A DNA stretch of 64,000 bases from Cellvibrionaceae bacterium 1162T.S.0a.05 (GTDB taxonomy: Bacteria; Pseudomonadota; Gammaproteobacteria; Pseudomonadales; Cellvibrionaceae), in contig LANB01000001.1 of the NCBI GenBank assembly GCA_000964245.1, positions 4,340,965 to 4,404,964 of the forward strand. Reading direction: 5' to 3'. Positions 46,241 through 56,900 of this stretch are shown in pieces. Numbering within the stretch: the stretch's first letter is position 1; the number at the start of each line of letters is the position of its first letter. The notes beneath the pieces were generated by a model. It saw only the letters and a list, made by a program, of their open reading frames with translations. It was not told the DNA's origin and did not search any database. Made by a program: the position numbers and the translations under genes.

Positions 46241-46522
46241 ATGGCTGACGCCAATTCTATCACTTCAATTAAATCAGATTCCCCAAAACACCCGCATACA
46301 CGTCCACTACAGCGCACTTGGCTGGCCATGAATGAGCTGCACTATGCTGCAGAAGCAATTCGAAAGCTTGGATTGTTGGAGATGGCTGCTGAATCACATG
46401 ACGTCGACACCGGGTATATTGCGCTTGCCCTCGGCGACCACGTGAAGCACTTGCGTGAAACCATCGCGAAGGAACTTGCTCCAATTTACCGCGACGCTGG
46501 CGAACAACCAATCGACTGTTAA
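46241..46522 (+). CDS. 93-residue unknown element protein
   Basis: A strong RBS (AGGAGG) lies 7 bp before the ATG. The product is helical ('RTWLAMNELHYAAEAIRKLGLLEMAAES') and not recognised. It is the last plus-strand gene of the element and is convergent with the toxin-antitoxin pair. Confidence 0.65.
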   Translation: MADANSITSIKSDSPKHPHTRPLQRTWLAMNELHYAAEAIRKLGLLEMAAESHDVDTGYIALALGDHVKHLRETIAKELAPIYRDAGEQPIDC

Positions 46523-46678
46523 AAATCGACCCCGGCTAAAGCGTAGTCCCTGGCTCCTGGTCGGTGTCTTCCTGACTCCTGGCCGGTGGGGGGCGACGTC
46601 GTTATTCTGCTGATTTGTGTTGCCCGCGGATAGTGGGCAATCTCTTCAATATCTGTAGGATATTTCCTACAAAAAGGA

Positions 46679-46984
46679 TCATTCGTCAAAGTCATCCCAA
46701 GCCTGAACATCGATAATATTCACTTCACCATGCGAAACGGTATATACAACCGCGAAATCGACCAACCCGATACTCATGTCACCTGCCCTGTGTGCAACAT
46801 AATATGTAACTCCGTTGACCTCTTTTGACTTCCCAATGTCTTCCGGGGTACGTGATACCAACCACACGAAACCATCCCACTGATCAGCAAATCTTTCATA
46901 TTTTCTTTTCAAATCATCAACCGACTCTGTGGCGGTCTTTTCTTCAACTACGGTTCGATAATTCGTCCAAAATGATCCAGTCAA
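46679..46984 (-). CDS. putative RelE/ParE-like toxin partner of a Panacea antitoxin
   Basis: A 101-residue protein 11 bp downstream of the Panacea gene, in the same operon. The TTG start at 46984 has AAGGAA 7 bp upstream. The C-terminal half reads 'VNGVTYYVAHRAGDMSIGLVDFAVVYTVSHGEVNIIDVQAW', the beta-strand pattern of RelE/ParE-type toxins. I cannot identify the catalytic residues, so whether it is a ribonuclease or something else is open. The pairing with a DUF4065 protein supports a toxin role. Confidence 0.6.
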   Translation of the reverse strand: MTGSFWTNYRTVVEEKTATESVDDLKRKYERFADQWDGFVWLVSRTPEDIGKSKEVNGVTYYVAHRAGDMSIGLVDFAVVYTVSHGEVNIIDVQAWDDFDE

Positions 46985-46995
46985 TGTGCAATTCC

Positions 46996-47529
46996 TTAAT
47001 GACTAATTTCAACTCCTGAATGTTTGTCTACTACCTCATCTGCCCACAGCAAAACGGGAACCCTGAAGTCACCACTAGTGGCAATCAATGTTGCCTCTAA
47101 CGGTATTTCTTCGCCCTCACCAGCCGCTTCCCAAACATCATCGTGTGAAAGTTCGCTAATTTCATCAGCTGTAAAATTGTTGCAAATACTGTTAGTTACA
47201 GTCTTAACAATCTCTTTTTCAAATTCTGAAAATAGCTCCAAATTAACATCAACCAGAGACTCAAATTTTCTCGGCATATAACGATCCATTGGCTCAGTAA
47301 CAGAAATTTTACCCTCGCTCTTAAGCTCGTCTAACGACCGTAAAACTTGTGCCGGAACAGGTCCCATCCTTCTGCGAACGTACGTCGCTCCTGAAATCGA
47401 GTTTCCGGTGATAAGAAATGCTTCCCGATCAGCAAACCAAAGTATCTTGTTAAGCCGAATCGCGCCCAGCTTACTAGGCTCATCGCACTGTTGAATTACA
47501 AAGTGTACTAACGCTTTAAATTTGTCCAT
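46996..47529 (-). CDS. Panacea (DUF4065/SocA-like) antitoxin
   Basis: A 177-residue protein with the Panacea core 'KLGAIRLNKILWFADREAFLITGNSISGATYVRRRMGPVPAQV' followed by a middle region and a C-terminal half ('EISELSHDDVWEAAGEGEEIPLEA'). Panacea domains serve as antitoxins for many unrelated toxins, and here a RelE/ParE-like gene follows immediately. RBS AAAGGAGG precedes the ATG. The upstream region holds an inverted repeat overlapping the promoter, which suggests autoregulation. It lies at the attR end of the element, a typical place for a stabilising system. Confidence 0.85.
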   Translation of the reverse strand: MDKFKALVHFVIQQCDEPSKLGAIRLNKILWFADREAFLITGNSISGATYVRRRMGPVPAQVLRSLDELKSEGKISVTEPMDRYMPRKFESLVDVNLELFSEFEKEIVKTVTNSICNNFTADEISELSHDDVWEAAGEGEEIPLEATLIATSGDFRVPVLLWADEVVDKHSGVEISH

Positions 47530-47539
47530 AAAATGCCTC

Positions 47540-47582
47540 CTTTAAAATAGTAATAGTTATAAAGCACTGTAAATACATACAG
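47540..47582 (-). promoter_or_regulatory. promoter/operator region of the Panacea pair
   Basis: The inverted repeat CTGTA-N6-TACAG (47567-47582) includes, on the minus strand, TTTACA, a good -35 match. AT-rich -10 candidates (TATAAC, TACTAT) follow toward the gene. Overlap of the repeat with the promoter is what an autoregulated toxin-antitoxin operon would show. Confidence 0.5.
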
Positions 47583-47785
47583 CATTGTAGAAAAAGGCCG
47601 GTAAAAGTCCAGTAAAAACGTCAACTTGCAATTGTACTGACAGGGAAATTATAGCTTTTATCCGTTCAAACTACGAACAAAGCACGTGCACTGCCAACAG
47701 CAGTGGAATATTTTGATGGTCAATATGTTGGGCGGATTAGCTTTACCATTGATTTATCTCTGTATTTCAATGAGTTACAGAAAAA

Positions 47786-47877
<92 letters not shown>

Positions 47878-48047
47878 ACAGTGTTTTCCCGGTCATTTCC
47901 GGGGGGCGCATCATAGCAATTAAGCGCTAAAAATCAAAGACTTGTATAAACAGGAATTCGCTGAAATAGCATTAAGGGCAGGTATTGAAACCCGCGCTTC
48001 TGTTCATAGAAGGACTCATAGGGATGATTGCATAGCTGCCAACAGTT

Positions 48048-48236
48048 TTAGTTGGATTCGCCTTGTTCTTGTTTTTCTCGCTGTATGCGTTGATAGATTT
48101 CTTCACGGTGAACGGCGATTTCTTTTGGCGCGTTGACACCTATTCGCACCTGATTACCTTTCACTCCTAGTACGGTAACAGTCACATCGTCACCTACCAT
48201 AAGTGTTTCACCGATTCGGCGGGTCAAAATTAACAT
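48048..48236 (-). CDS. csrA: carbon storage regulator CsrA (RsmA)
   Basis: A 62-residue RNA-binding post-transcriptional regulator. It begins '[33 protein letters not shown]' and has '[14 protein letters not shown]'; the RNA-binding Arg44 equivalent ('VHREEI') is present. It binds GGA motifs in leaders. RBS AAGGAGAAATAA precedes the ATG. It lies 243 bp after lysC, which leaves room for its own promoter. Confidence 0.97.
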   Translation of the reverse strand: MLILTRRIGETLMVGDDVTVTVLGVKGNQVRIGVNAPKEIAVHREEIYQRIQREKQEQGESN

Positions 48237-48479
48237 TTATTTCTCCTTATTTCTTCCTGTGAGCTCAGTGGCTTCATCGTTTACCTGGCAGGCCACTGTT
48301 GGTTTTCATAACCACCCTCGCAATTTCTTGCTCGCCCAACTTGATGAGTATTGAGCATCAAGTTTGGCATGAGCGGCTCAACAAAACCAGCCAACTTTAT
48401 AAAATTTTACTAATTGCCGTAATAGCAAGTTCTATTAAGGCCAATATTGGCACAAAAATCAACGTATTTTTTGTTTTAA

Positions 48480-49706
48480 CTACGGTGCTTTATCCAAGTC
48501 AAACGTACTATGCAAAGCACGCACAGCAAGTTCTAAATATTTCTCGTCAATAATAACGGAAATTTTGATTTCTGACGTAGTAATCATCTGAATATTTATG
48601 TTTTCACCCGCCAATGCCGTAAACATTTTTGAGGCAACGCCTGCGTGCGAGCGCATGCCAACACCGACGATGGAAACCTTCACGATACTGCTGTCCGTTG
48701 CCACCTCTCGCGCACCCAGCTCAGCACACACTTTTTCCAAAACTTTTTTCGTTTTTTCCAACTCTGATCGATTGACCGTGAAAGTAATGTCGTTGGTTTT
48801 GTCGGCTGCAACGTTTTGAACAATGACATCAATTTCAATATTCGCTTCACCTATAGGCGCCAAAAGTTTTGACGCGACACCTGGCGCATCGGGTACACCA
48901 AGCACAGAAACTTTTGCTTCATCACGATTAAACGCGATACCTGATACAAGAGGTTGTTCCATTGTTTCGTTGTCCTCATCGAGGGTAATTAAAGTTCCAG
49001 GGCCATCTTCAAAGGTGGAAAGTACGCGCAGCGGAACATTGTATTTGCCGGCGAATTCGACAGCTCGAATCTGTAAAACTTTTGAGCCCAAGCTCGCCAT
49101 TTCCAGCATTTCTTCAAAGGTGATTTTGTCTAAACGACGCGCGTTGCTGACAACGCGTGGATCAGTGGTATATACGCCATCCACGTCTGTATAGATCTGA
49201 CACTCATCGGCTTTTAACGCCGCAGCCAATGCGACACCGGTTGTATCTGAACCACCGCGACCCAGAGTGGTGATATTTCCTTCGTCATCAACCCCCTGAA
49301 AACCAGCCACAACAACTACTCTGCCCGCCTCAAGGTCACTGCGCATGTTTTCAACATCAATGTTTTGAATACGCGCTTTGGTGTGGGAGTCGTCGGTCAG
49401 AATTTTTACCTGCCCGCCGGTATAGGAACGTGCATCACAGCCTTGATCTTTCAAGGCCATACACAACAGGGCAATGGTAACTTGCTCGCCAGTCGAGACC
49501 AGAACATCCATTTCTCTTGGGTCTGGTTGTTTTTGCATTTCGTTTGCGAGCCCAATCAGTCGATTGGTTTCTCCACTCATGGCAGAAACGACAATGACCA
49601 TTTGATGCCCTTGTTCGCGAAACGCAGCCACTTTCTTAGCGACGTTTTTGATTTTGTCGGTGGTGCCCACTGAGGTACCACCAAACTTTTGAACCAATAC
49701 ACTCAT
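48480..49706 (-). CDS. lysC: aspartate kinase
   Basis: A 408-residue enzyme phosphorylating aspartate for Lys, Thr and Met synthesis. The kinase domain starts 'VQKFGGTSVGTTDKIKNVAKKV' and contains 'GRGGSDTTGVALAAAL' and 'TDVDGVYTTDPRV'; two C-terminal ACT domains (about 265-400) mediate feedback. A single-chain length with two ACTs is standard for Pseudomonas-type LysC. The 88-bp gap from alaS is too short for a lysine riboswitch, and none is visible. Confidence 0.96.
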   Translation of the reverse strand: MSVLVQKFGGTSVGTTDKIKNVAKKVAAFREQGHQMVIVVSAMSGETNRLIGLANEMQKQPDPREMDVLVSTGEQVTIALLCMALKDQGCDARSYTGGQVKILTDDSHTKARIQNIDVENMRSDLEAGRVVVVAGFQGVDDEGNITTLGRGGSDTTGVALAAALKADECQIYTDVDGVYTTDPRVVSNARRLDKITFEEMLEMASLGSKVLQIRAVEFAGKYNVPLRVLSTFEDGPGTLITLDEDNETMEQPLVSGIAFNRDEAKVSVLGVPDAPGVASKLLAPIGEANIEIDVIVQNVAADKTNDITFTVNRSELEKTKKVLEKVCAELGAREVATDSSIVKVSIVGVGMRSHAGVASKMFTALAGENINIQMITTSEIKISVIIDEKYLELAVRALHSTFDLDKAP

Positions 49707-49794
49707 TAAATTTGTTTACCTGAAAAACCGGAAAGGCTGTTCACGTTAAAAAGTGCGCAATTAAACACTAAATTGTGAACTTTGTTAATATTTT

Positions 49795-52401
49795 TTAGGT
49801 GATTTTCTGCTCCAGCCAATTAGTAAGCTGGTCGATAGCATCTGGCAAAGCACTGGAATTGGTTCCACCACCCTGCGCCATATCCGGCCTACCGCCGCCT
49901 TTGCCGCCGATTTGCTCTGCGACGTGTTTTACAATGTCGCCCGCCTTGACTTTCGCGGTTGCATCTTTGGATACGCCAGCCACCAGTGATACTTTACCGT
50001 CATTAACCGCTGCCAGTAGCACTGCCGAGGTCCCCAGTTTATTTTTCAACTGGTCTACTGTATCGCGTAAACCTTTTGCATCCGCGCCTTCGAGTATTTT
50101 TGCCAGTACTTTTACGCCTTTTATCTCTTGCGCTTCGGCCAACCAATCGCTAACGGACGATGATGCCAATTTCGCCTTCAAGGTAGCCAATTCTTTTTCG
50201 AGCTGTCTATTTAGCGTGAGAAGCTGTTGCACTTTTTCTTCAATCTTTTCAGGTGAGGCCTTCAACTTACTTGCAACCAGGTTAAGCGCATCACGCGTCT
50301 GATCGAAAAGTCGTAGGGCTTTTTTGCCGGTTACCGCTTCGATGCGGCGCACACCTGAAGCAATACCCGACTCGGAGACAATACGCATCAATCCAATGTC
50401 ACCTGTACGCTTAACATGCGTCCCACCACAAAGCTCGACAGAAAAACTGCCGCCCATGCTGAGTACACGCACTTCATCGCCATATTTCTCCCCAAATAAC
50501 GCCATGGCACCTTTCTTTTTTGCCGTTTCCATATCACAGAGCTCGGTGAGCACTTCCGTGTTCTGCAAAATTTGGTCGTTCACCATAGTTTCAATACGTT
50601 TTAGTTCGTCAGCACTCACCGCTTCAAAATGCGAAAAATCAAAACGCAGTTTCTCGGAGTCGACCAACGAACCTTTCTGGGTGACATGCTCGCCCAAGAC
50701 CTGTCGTAACGCTGCGTGTAATAAATGCGTTGCGGAGTGATTCAGTGCCGTTGCCTGACGCACTGAGCCGTCAACTTCGGCTGTAACCAGTGATTTTTTG
50801 GCAAAGCTGCCATTTAACACTTTACCGATGTGCAAGTGATTACTGCCCACTTTTTGACAATCAAGCACTTCAAATTTAGCGGCGCCCAGTGTTATGTAGC
50901 CCGTATCGCCAACCTGACCACCAGATTCACCGTAAAAAGGCGTCGCCTTCAAAACCAAAGCGCCCTCTTCACCTTCGTTAAGAATGTCGACGCTTGCACC
51001 TTCTTTTATAATTTCAGCGAGTTCAACTTCGGCTTGAAGATTACTGTAGCCCAGAAAGTCTGTGGAACCATCAAGGTTAATTTGTTGCGTGTAATCCACT
51101 TTAAAGCTTCCAGATTCTCTGGATTTACGCTTTTGCTCTGCCATCAGGGTTTCATAGCCGCTTAAATCCAGCGTCAGCCCCTTTTCTCGTGCAATATCAT
51201 TGGTGAGATCGACCGGAAACCCGTACGTATCATAAAGAACAAAAATCGTTTCACCCGGAATCACTTTGCCTTTCAGGTTTTGCAAACGTTCGTTCAAAAC
51301 AGACATTCCGTTGTCGAGTGTTTTTGCAAATTGCTCTTCTTCGGCCAATAGCACTTTTTCGATATTGGCCTGATTCGTTTTTAATTCAGGATAGGCTGAG
51401 CCCATTTGTTCAACGAGCGCAGCGACCAGCTTATGGAAAAAAGACTGCTGCATACCGAGCTTGTGTCCGTGCCGAATTGCACGGCGAATAATTCTGCGCA
51501 ACACATATCCGCGGCCTTCGTTTGAAGGTAATACGCCGTCGCTTACCAGAAAGGCACAGGAACGTATATGGTCGGCAATGACCCGCAAGGATTTGTCTTC
51601 CTTGTCTTTTGCCTTTGTCACTTTGGCAGCGGCCTCAAGCAGCGCCTGGAACAGATCGATTTCATAGTTGCTGTGTACTTGTTGCATAACCGCTGCAACA
51701 CGCTCAAGCCCCATTCCGGTATCAACCGAGGGCTTGGGCAAGGGAACCAGTTCGCCATTGCTCTGACGTTCAAACTGCATGAAAACCAGATTCCAGATTT
51801 CTATATAGCGATCCAGGTCATCATTTTCGCTGCCTGGTGGTCCGCCGGGCACGTCTTCTCCGTGATCGAAAAAGATTTCGGAGCTGGGACCACACGGACC
51901 GGTGTCCCCCATTTGCCAAAAGTTATCTTCATCCAGGCGAGAAAAACGTTTGGGATCGATACCTACTTCCTTTATCCAGATATCTGCAGCTTCATCGTCG
52001 CTGATATGGACAGTCACCCACAAACGCTCAGGTGGAAGTGCCAAGACTTGTGTCAGAAATTCCCAGGCAAATTGAATGGCATCGCGCTTGAAATAATCAC
52101 CAAAGCTAAAATTGCCCAACATTTCAAAAAAGGTATGGTGGCGAGCGGTATAACCGACATTTTCAAGGTCATTATGCTTTCCTCCAGCGCGCACACATCG
52201 TTGGGAGCTGGTCGCCCGCGAATAAGGGCGCTTGTCATCTCCCAAAAATACATCCTTGAACTGCACCATGCCGGCATTGGTAAACAGCAAAGTTGGATCA
52301 TTGCCGGGAACCAGTGAAGAACTGGCAACCACCTGATGATCTTTACTTTTAAAATAATCGAGAAACGCTGCGCGAATGTCTGCGCTAGTCATGTACTTCA
52401 T
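49795..52401 (-). CDS. alaS: alanine-tRNA ligase
   Basis: An 868-residue enzyme charging tRNA-Ala. The class II core ('[16 protein letters not shown]' and '[27 protein letters not shown]' regions), the tRNA-recognition segment ('[16 protein letters not shown]') and the editing domain with zinc ligands '[12 protein letters not shown]' and '[13 protein letters not shown]' are all seen; the C-terminal C-Ala domain ends '[12 protein letters not shown]'. Length is normal. Confidence 0.97.
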   Translation of the reverse strand: MKYMTSADIRAAFLDYFKSKDHQVVASSSLVPGNDPTLLFTNAGMVQFKDVFLGDDKRPYSRATSSQRCVRAGGKHNDLENVGYTARHHTFFEMLGNFSFGDYFKRDAIQFAWEFLTQVLALPPERLWVTVHISDDEAADIWIKEVGIDPKRFSRLDEDNFWQMGDTGPCGPSSEIFFDHGEDVPGGPPGSENDDLDRYIEIWNLVFMQFERQSNGELVPLPKPSVDTGMGLERVAAVMQQVHSNYEIDLFQALLEAAAKVTKAKDKEDKSLRVIADHIRSCAFLVSDGVLPSNEGRGYVLRRIIRRAIRHGHKLGMQQSFFHKLVAALVEQMGSAYPELKTNQANIEKVLLAEEEQFAKTLDNGMSVLNERLQNLKGKVIPGETIFVLYDTYGFPVDLTNDIAREKGLTLDLSGYETLMAEQKRKSRESGSFKVDYTQQINLDGSTDFLGYSNLQAEVELAEIIKEGASVDILNEGEEGALVLKATPFYGESGGQVGDTGYITLGAAKFEVLDCQKVGSNHLHIGKVLNGSFAKKSLVTAEVDGSVRQATALNHSATHLLHAALRQVLGEHVTQKGSLVDSEKLRFDFSHFEAVSADELKRIETMVNDQILQNTEVLTELCDMETAKKKGAMALFGEKYGDEVRVLSMGGSFSVELCGGTHVKRTGDIGLMRIVSESGIASGVRRIEAVTGKKALRLFDQTRDALNLVASKLKASPEKIEEKVQQLLTLNRQLEKELATLKAKLASSSVSDWLAEAQEIKGVKVLAKILEGADAKGLRDTVDQLKNKLGTSAVLLAAVNDGKVSLVAGVSKDATAKVKAGDIVKHVAEQIGGKGGGRPDMAQGGGTNSSALPDAIDQLTNWLEQKIT

Positions 52402-52422
52402 GTGATAACCATTCTTCGGGAT

Positions 52423-52773
52423 TTAGAAACCGAGGGAACCCTCGTCAAATTTTTTGTTGGCCAATATATGCAGGTGCAGGTGGAAAACAGTTTGCCCCGC
52501 GCCCGCACCGTTATTAATTACGACTCTGAATGCTTCATCGACTCCGAGCTGTTTTGCGATATCACCGACCTTCAACATCAGTTGCCCTAACAGAAGCTTG
52601 TCTTCCTCACTGGCTTCAACAAGGCGTGCAATCGGCTTACGGGGTATGAGTAAGAGGTGGGTTGGCGCTTGCGGCTGGATATCTTTGATACATATGCAGT
52701 CATCGTCTTCATAGAGGATGTCGGCCGGAATGTCGCCGTTCATGATTTTGGTGAATATGCTTGCTTCTGACAT
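52423..52773 (-). CDS. HIT-family (HinT-like) nucleotide hydrolase
   Basis: A 116-residue protein with the histidine triad at 98-102 ('HLHLH') in 'GQTVFHLHLHILANK' and the N-terminal 'SIFTKIMNGDIPADILYEDD'. These enzymes hydrolyse AMP-lysine or nucleoside phosphoramidates. The ATG at 52773 gives the normal HinT length; longer readings would overlap the next gene. It is 21 bp upstream of alaS and likely co-transcribed. Confidence 0.93.
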   Translation of the reverse strand: MSEASIFTKIMNGDIPADILYEDDDCICIKDIQPQAPTHLLLIPRKPIARLVEASEEDKLLLGQLMLKVGDIAKQLGVDEAFRVVINNGAGAGQTVFHLHLHILANKKFDEGSLGF

Positions 52774-52792
52774 AGTGACCCTAATAGCGAAC

Positions 52793-52984
52793 CTAGTTGT
52801 AGGACTCTTTTTCTTCGAGGGTAATCTGGCGAGCTTCGTTTTCCAGCATGACGGGAATATCGTCGCGAATAGGATAAGCCAAACCGCTGACAAGGCTGAT
52901 AAGTTCCTGTTTATCCTGGTCATAAATCAAGGGCGATTTGCTCACCGGACAAACCAGAATACTGAGTAATTTTTGGTCAATCAC
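52793..52984 (-). CDS. Trm112/YcaR-family (UPF0434) protein
   Basis: A 63-residue protein with '[18 protein letters not shown]' and '[19 protein letters not shown]', the Trm112-like pattern; a second Cys pair, present in zinc-binding members, is missing as is usual for bacterial YcaR. The GTG at 52984 with GGA about 8 bp upstream gives the typical length; a TTG at 52996 is possible. It is 19 bp before the HIT gene. Confidence 0.9.
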   Translation of the reverse strand: MIDQKLLSILVCPVSKSPLIYDQDKQELISLVSGLAYPIRDDIPVMLENEARQITLEEKESYN

Positions 52985-53042
52985 CGCGTTTTCCAAGAGT
53001 TTGTGTAAGTGAGCGAATCTTACACTGTCCGCGCGCGGGACT

Positions 53043-53906
53043 CTACTTTTGGGCGGCTTTATCCACTTTTTCAGGGAGGAGAAGTTGCGGGTCCAGGCGC
53101 TGGTCGTACCAATTCATTCGCCAATCCAGATGTGGTCCGGTCACGCGTCCACTGGCCCCCATTTCGGCAATTAGATCCCCCGCTTTCACGCTTTGGTTTT
53201 CGGCTACCAGAATTTTACTGAGATGGATAAAGGTAGAGCTAATGCCCTGCCCATGGTCAATTACCAGGGTACCACCTGAGTAATACATATCGTTGTGGGT
53301 GAGGCGAACGACACCGCTCGCAGGTGCATAAATGGGCGTACCAACCGGACCTGCGATATCCAGACCATAGTGAGGACGTTTAGGCACACCATTGTAAATG
53401 CGCTGACTCCCATATACGCCGGTTATAGGCCCTTCTGCTGGCCAACGAAATTTTTCTTTGAAATCCGCTGCTATGCGCAAATGTTGGCGCGCTTGCCAAA
53501 CTTGTGCGGCTTCCGCGCGAACCCGCTTTAAGGTTTCCGGGTCGAGCTCACGAACATATTTATCGTCTACGCCCTCAATGCGCTGCAAGTTGTAACTGCG
53601 CTGAGCCACGGGAATACGGATCTCTTCCTGATTGCCATTTTCCCATTCCACCTGCATCAATACGTCTTTCGCTGCATCTCGCCCGAGGCCAAAAACAAAA
53701 TACCCATCGTCATCCAGATAGATTTCTTTTTCCAGAACAGTAAGTTTACGCGCTTGTGAGACCTTCCCCTGCACCATCGCGCCCTGCTGGATGACACCGT
53801 ACAGCTCCAGGCTTTTGTATTTAAAGTTCGGGCTTTGCTGCCCTAAAGCAGACACGGATAAGAAAAGTATTAGCGGAATAAAAGGGAGTGTTTTCAATCG
53901 CAACAT
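53043..53906 (-). CDS. M23-family peptidoglycan endopeptidase
   Basis: A 287-residue secreted protein with a signal peptide (about 1-22), a beta-rich N-terminal domain and a LytM/M23 domain (about 160-275). Zinc motif 1 '[19 protein letters not shown]' (His, Asp) is intact. The second motif, usually His-x-His, reads '[10 protein letters not shown]', with Asp in place of the second His. This variant recurs in proteobacterial M23 proteins as I recall, so activity is possible but not certain. ATG at 53906; an upstream TTG is an alternative. Confidence 0.88.
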   Translation of the reverse strand: MLRLKTLPFIPLILFLSVSALGQQSPNFKYKSLELYGVIQQGAMVQGKVSQARKLTVLEKEIYLDDDGYFVFGLGRDAAKDVLMQVEWENGNQEEIRIPVAQRSYNLQRIEGVDDKYVRELDPETLKRVRAEAAQVWQARQHLRIAADFKEKFRWPAEGPITGVYGSQRIYNGVPKRPHYGLDIAGPVGTPIYAPASGVVRLTHNDMYYSGGTLVIDHGQGISSTFIHLSKILVAENQSVKAGDLIAEMGASGRVTGPHLDWRMNWYDQRLDPQLLLPEKVDKAAQK

Positions 53907-53984
53907 AATGAACAATTCGGCTTTAACGGGTAATTTAACAACGGGGCGACCAGTATGACCTTAATGTTTCATAAGGAAAACGGT

Positions 53985-56900
53985 TTAGTCTGTTTGTAAA
54001 TTCCCGTCGCTTAACAATTGCGCCAATATTGCCTGATCATTGCCGTAGGTTGCAATGAGATCAACACCTTCTATAACGATGGTGAGATCAGTATCACCAC
54101 CCGTACCATCACTGTCGATAGTGATCGTCGTATCAGTACCATCGGAACTGAAATCAAGATAGGCATCCAGGGTTACCGCATCACTGCTTTCGCCATCCAG
54201 CATATCAGCAAGATGCAAAATGTCGCCATTTGCGCTGCTAACCGAACCAAAAGTGAAATCTGTAATGGTGTCTGTGCTGCCATCGTCATCAAGGTCGCGC
54301 CAAACGAAGGTATCGCTGCCACTGCCGCCCGTTAACGTATCGCTGCCACCATCACCGAAGAGAATGTCACTGTCTGCGCCACCAAAGAGGATGTCGTTGC
54401 CAGCACCACCGGAAAGAATATCGTCCCCGCTCCCGCCGTTAAGTGTGTCATTCCCTTCACTGCCCTGCCCTACGTCATTGTCTGCGCCGAGAGAAATGAT
54501 GTCGTTGCCTGCACCACCGATGGCGAGCTGTTCGCCATTGCCTACGGTAATTTGGTCATTGCCATCTTCGCCCATTATTGTGCTAGCGTTTTGGGAGGTA
54601 CTGGCAGCAGCAGTGAGATTGCTGGCATCACCAGCATTGTTGACCGTGACAGTTTGTGAACGGCCATCCGCAAGCGTGACTGTAAACGTCGCATTGTTGG
54701 CAAGAATTCCAGCCTGGTTGGTATTTCCGGGCCCGACGTTGTCGAAGTCTAGCCCGAATGAAAAGCTATCTCCGGTGTTGACGTCGGCTGAGGTCAAATC
54801 GATTGTCATCACGGTATTACCTGACGAGAAGGTAAAATCACTACCTGCATTCAGCGTGACACCATTTATATTTGATAAGACAACGCCGTAGGAGCCACCA
54901 CCTGTTCCCGGATCCCAGACACCGTCGGTCAAAGCGATCTCAATGGATTCAATTTCAGTCACCACATTGGTAAAACTTAAGGCAAATGCATCATTATCAT
55001 TGAAGACATTATTTGAATTCGCTGCAAATTGAACCGCTGTATCGGCACCGGATAAAATATCGTCACCGCTCGTTCCTACTTCTATTCCAGAATTACTCAA
55101 CAGGTCGGGGTCAACAGCACCGCTTGCATCATCGACGTCCTGAACAGTAACCGTTATGGCTTGCGTTGCTGTTGCAGTATCGCCATTACTTGCTTCAACA
55201 CTCGTTGCAACAATATTCATTGTGATATCACCAACAAAATCCTCAGGTGGCAATATTTTTATATTGTTGAGATCCCAGCCACCAGCGAGCAAGTCAACTG
55301 AGTTCGCTCCGGTAGCCGCTGTAAAACTTAATGTTCCGTCGGTGATTATTGCATCGGCCGGAATATTTTCTAACACAATACTTTGAATGGATTCGGAACC
55401 ATCGTTGTCGACAGGAGTAACAACAATATTAGAGATTTCGATGTGAGAATTTACCAACCCGGTATTAATGAGCTGCGGGAAGTATCCACCATCAGCGTTG
55501 TCGGTACCCACAACGAAGGATCCAAATTGGCCTCCAACCGCAGCTAACTCCTGAAGGTTGGAATAAATATTAAAGTTACTCGCATTTAATTCCTGGGCGG
55601 GTGCACCATTGACCGACAAGTTCAATGAAAACTGACCAATGCCACTGACATTGTTTACGTAGGCTTCCACAGTGTAGTAGCCGCTTTCGGCAGCAGTAAA
55701 GACAGACCCCGTTACCGTCTGGCCTGGCCCGTAATTCCCGTACGAATCGCCCGTTGTGCTTACCATGGTTTGTCCGCCCAGTTCAATTCTAAGCGAATCA
55801 TCATGGTAACCTGCGAATTGGTAAGTGTTCCCCGCTTCGAGATAAATCAAACCGGTGACAGAATAAGAATCACCAGTATCAATTTCTATTGTTGAACCGT
55901 CTGTTTGAACCGTTCCGGTGCTAGTCACAATTTTGGGTGTACCAAAACCATTTATTTCACGTGTTTGTGATGTGGCATTTGCCGGATCAATGACACCTTC
56001 TTGCAATGCTGCATCACGATCACTGTTGCTCAACTCGTCGTAAAAACTGAGCACGAGCCCCGTAGAAGGCGGTGGCGGAATTTCGTTTTCAAAATTGATA
56101 TCAATAACATCGGTGTTTAGGTCGATGTTAGGTGCATCAGCAACTGCAATGACATTAATATTTGCAGTGTTGGATGTCGTTGCAGAACCATCGGTGATGT
56201 CATAGGACAACGACATTGCACCGCTCGCATGTAAGCCCGGTGTAAAACTAAATGTGCCGTCACCGTTATCAACTACCGTGCCACTGCCTGTCGCAACAGT
56301 TACGTTTGTTGCCGTTAGACTGTCACCTTCAACATCCGTCGCAGTTGCAAGTAACATTGCTTGTGTGATGAGTATCGCACCACTATCTTCGTTTATTGAA
56401 CTTAATGTCACTGGCGTTGCCGCTGGCGTGTCATTAACCGGGTTGACAGTCACTGTAATTGTCGCTGTATCTGTGCCGCCATTGCCATCGCTTATGGTGT
56501 AGGTAATCGTGTCGCTGCCATTGAAGTCAGTGTTTGGTGTGTAATTGATTGTTCCGTCACCATTTATTGTGACGTTACCGTTAGTAGCGCTTGCTGCGGT
56601 GACTGTAAGAGTGTCGCCATCTGCATCGGTATCGTTACCCAACACATCAATATTGTTAACAGCCGTGTCTTCGTCTGTGGTGATCGCGGTATCGTCGTTT
56701 GCAACCGGATTGTCATTTACAGGGTTAACTGTAACTGCAATTGTTGCAGTATCGGTTCCGCCGTTGCCATCGCTGATCGTGTAGGTAATGGTATCGCTGC
56801 CGTTGAAGTCAGCGTTGGGGACATAATTTAAAGTTCCATCGCCGTTAATGGTGACCGTGCCATTGGTTGCGCTGGCACTGCTTACGGAAAGTGTGTCGCC

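Noticed and set aside
48299..48553. 84-codon plus-strand frame between csrA and lysC
   Set aside because: It lacks an RBS and family features and overlaps the end of lysC.
49707..49794. Lysine riboswitch before lysC
   Set aside because: The gap is 88 bases, too short, and no aptamer-like structure is seen.
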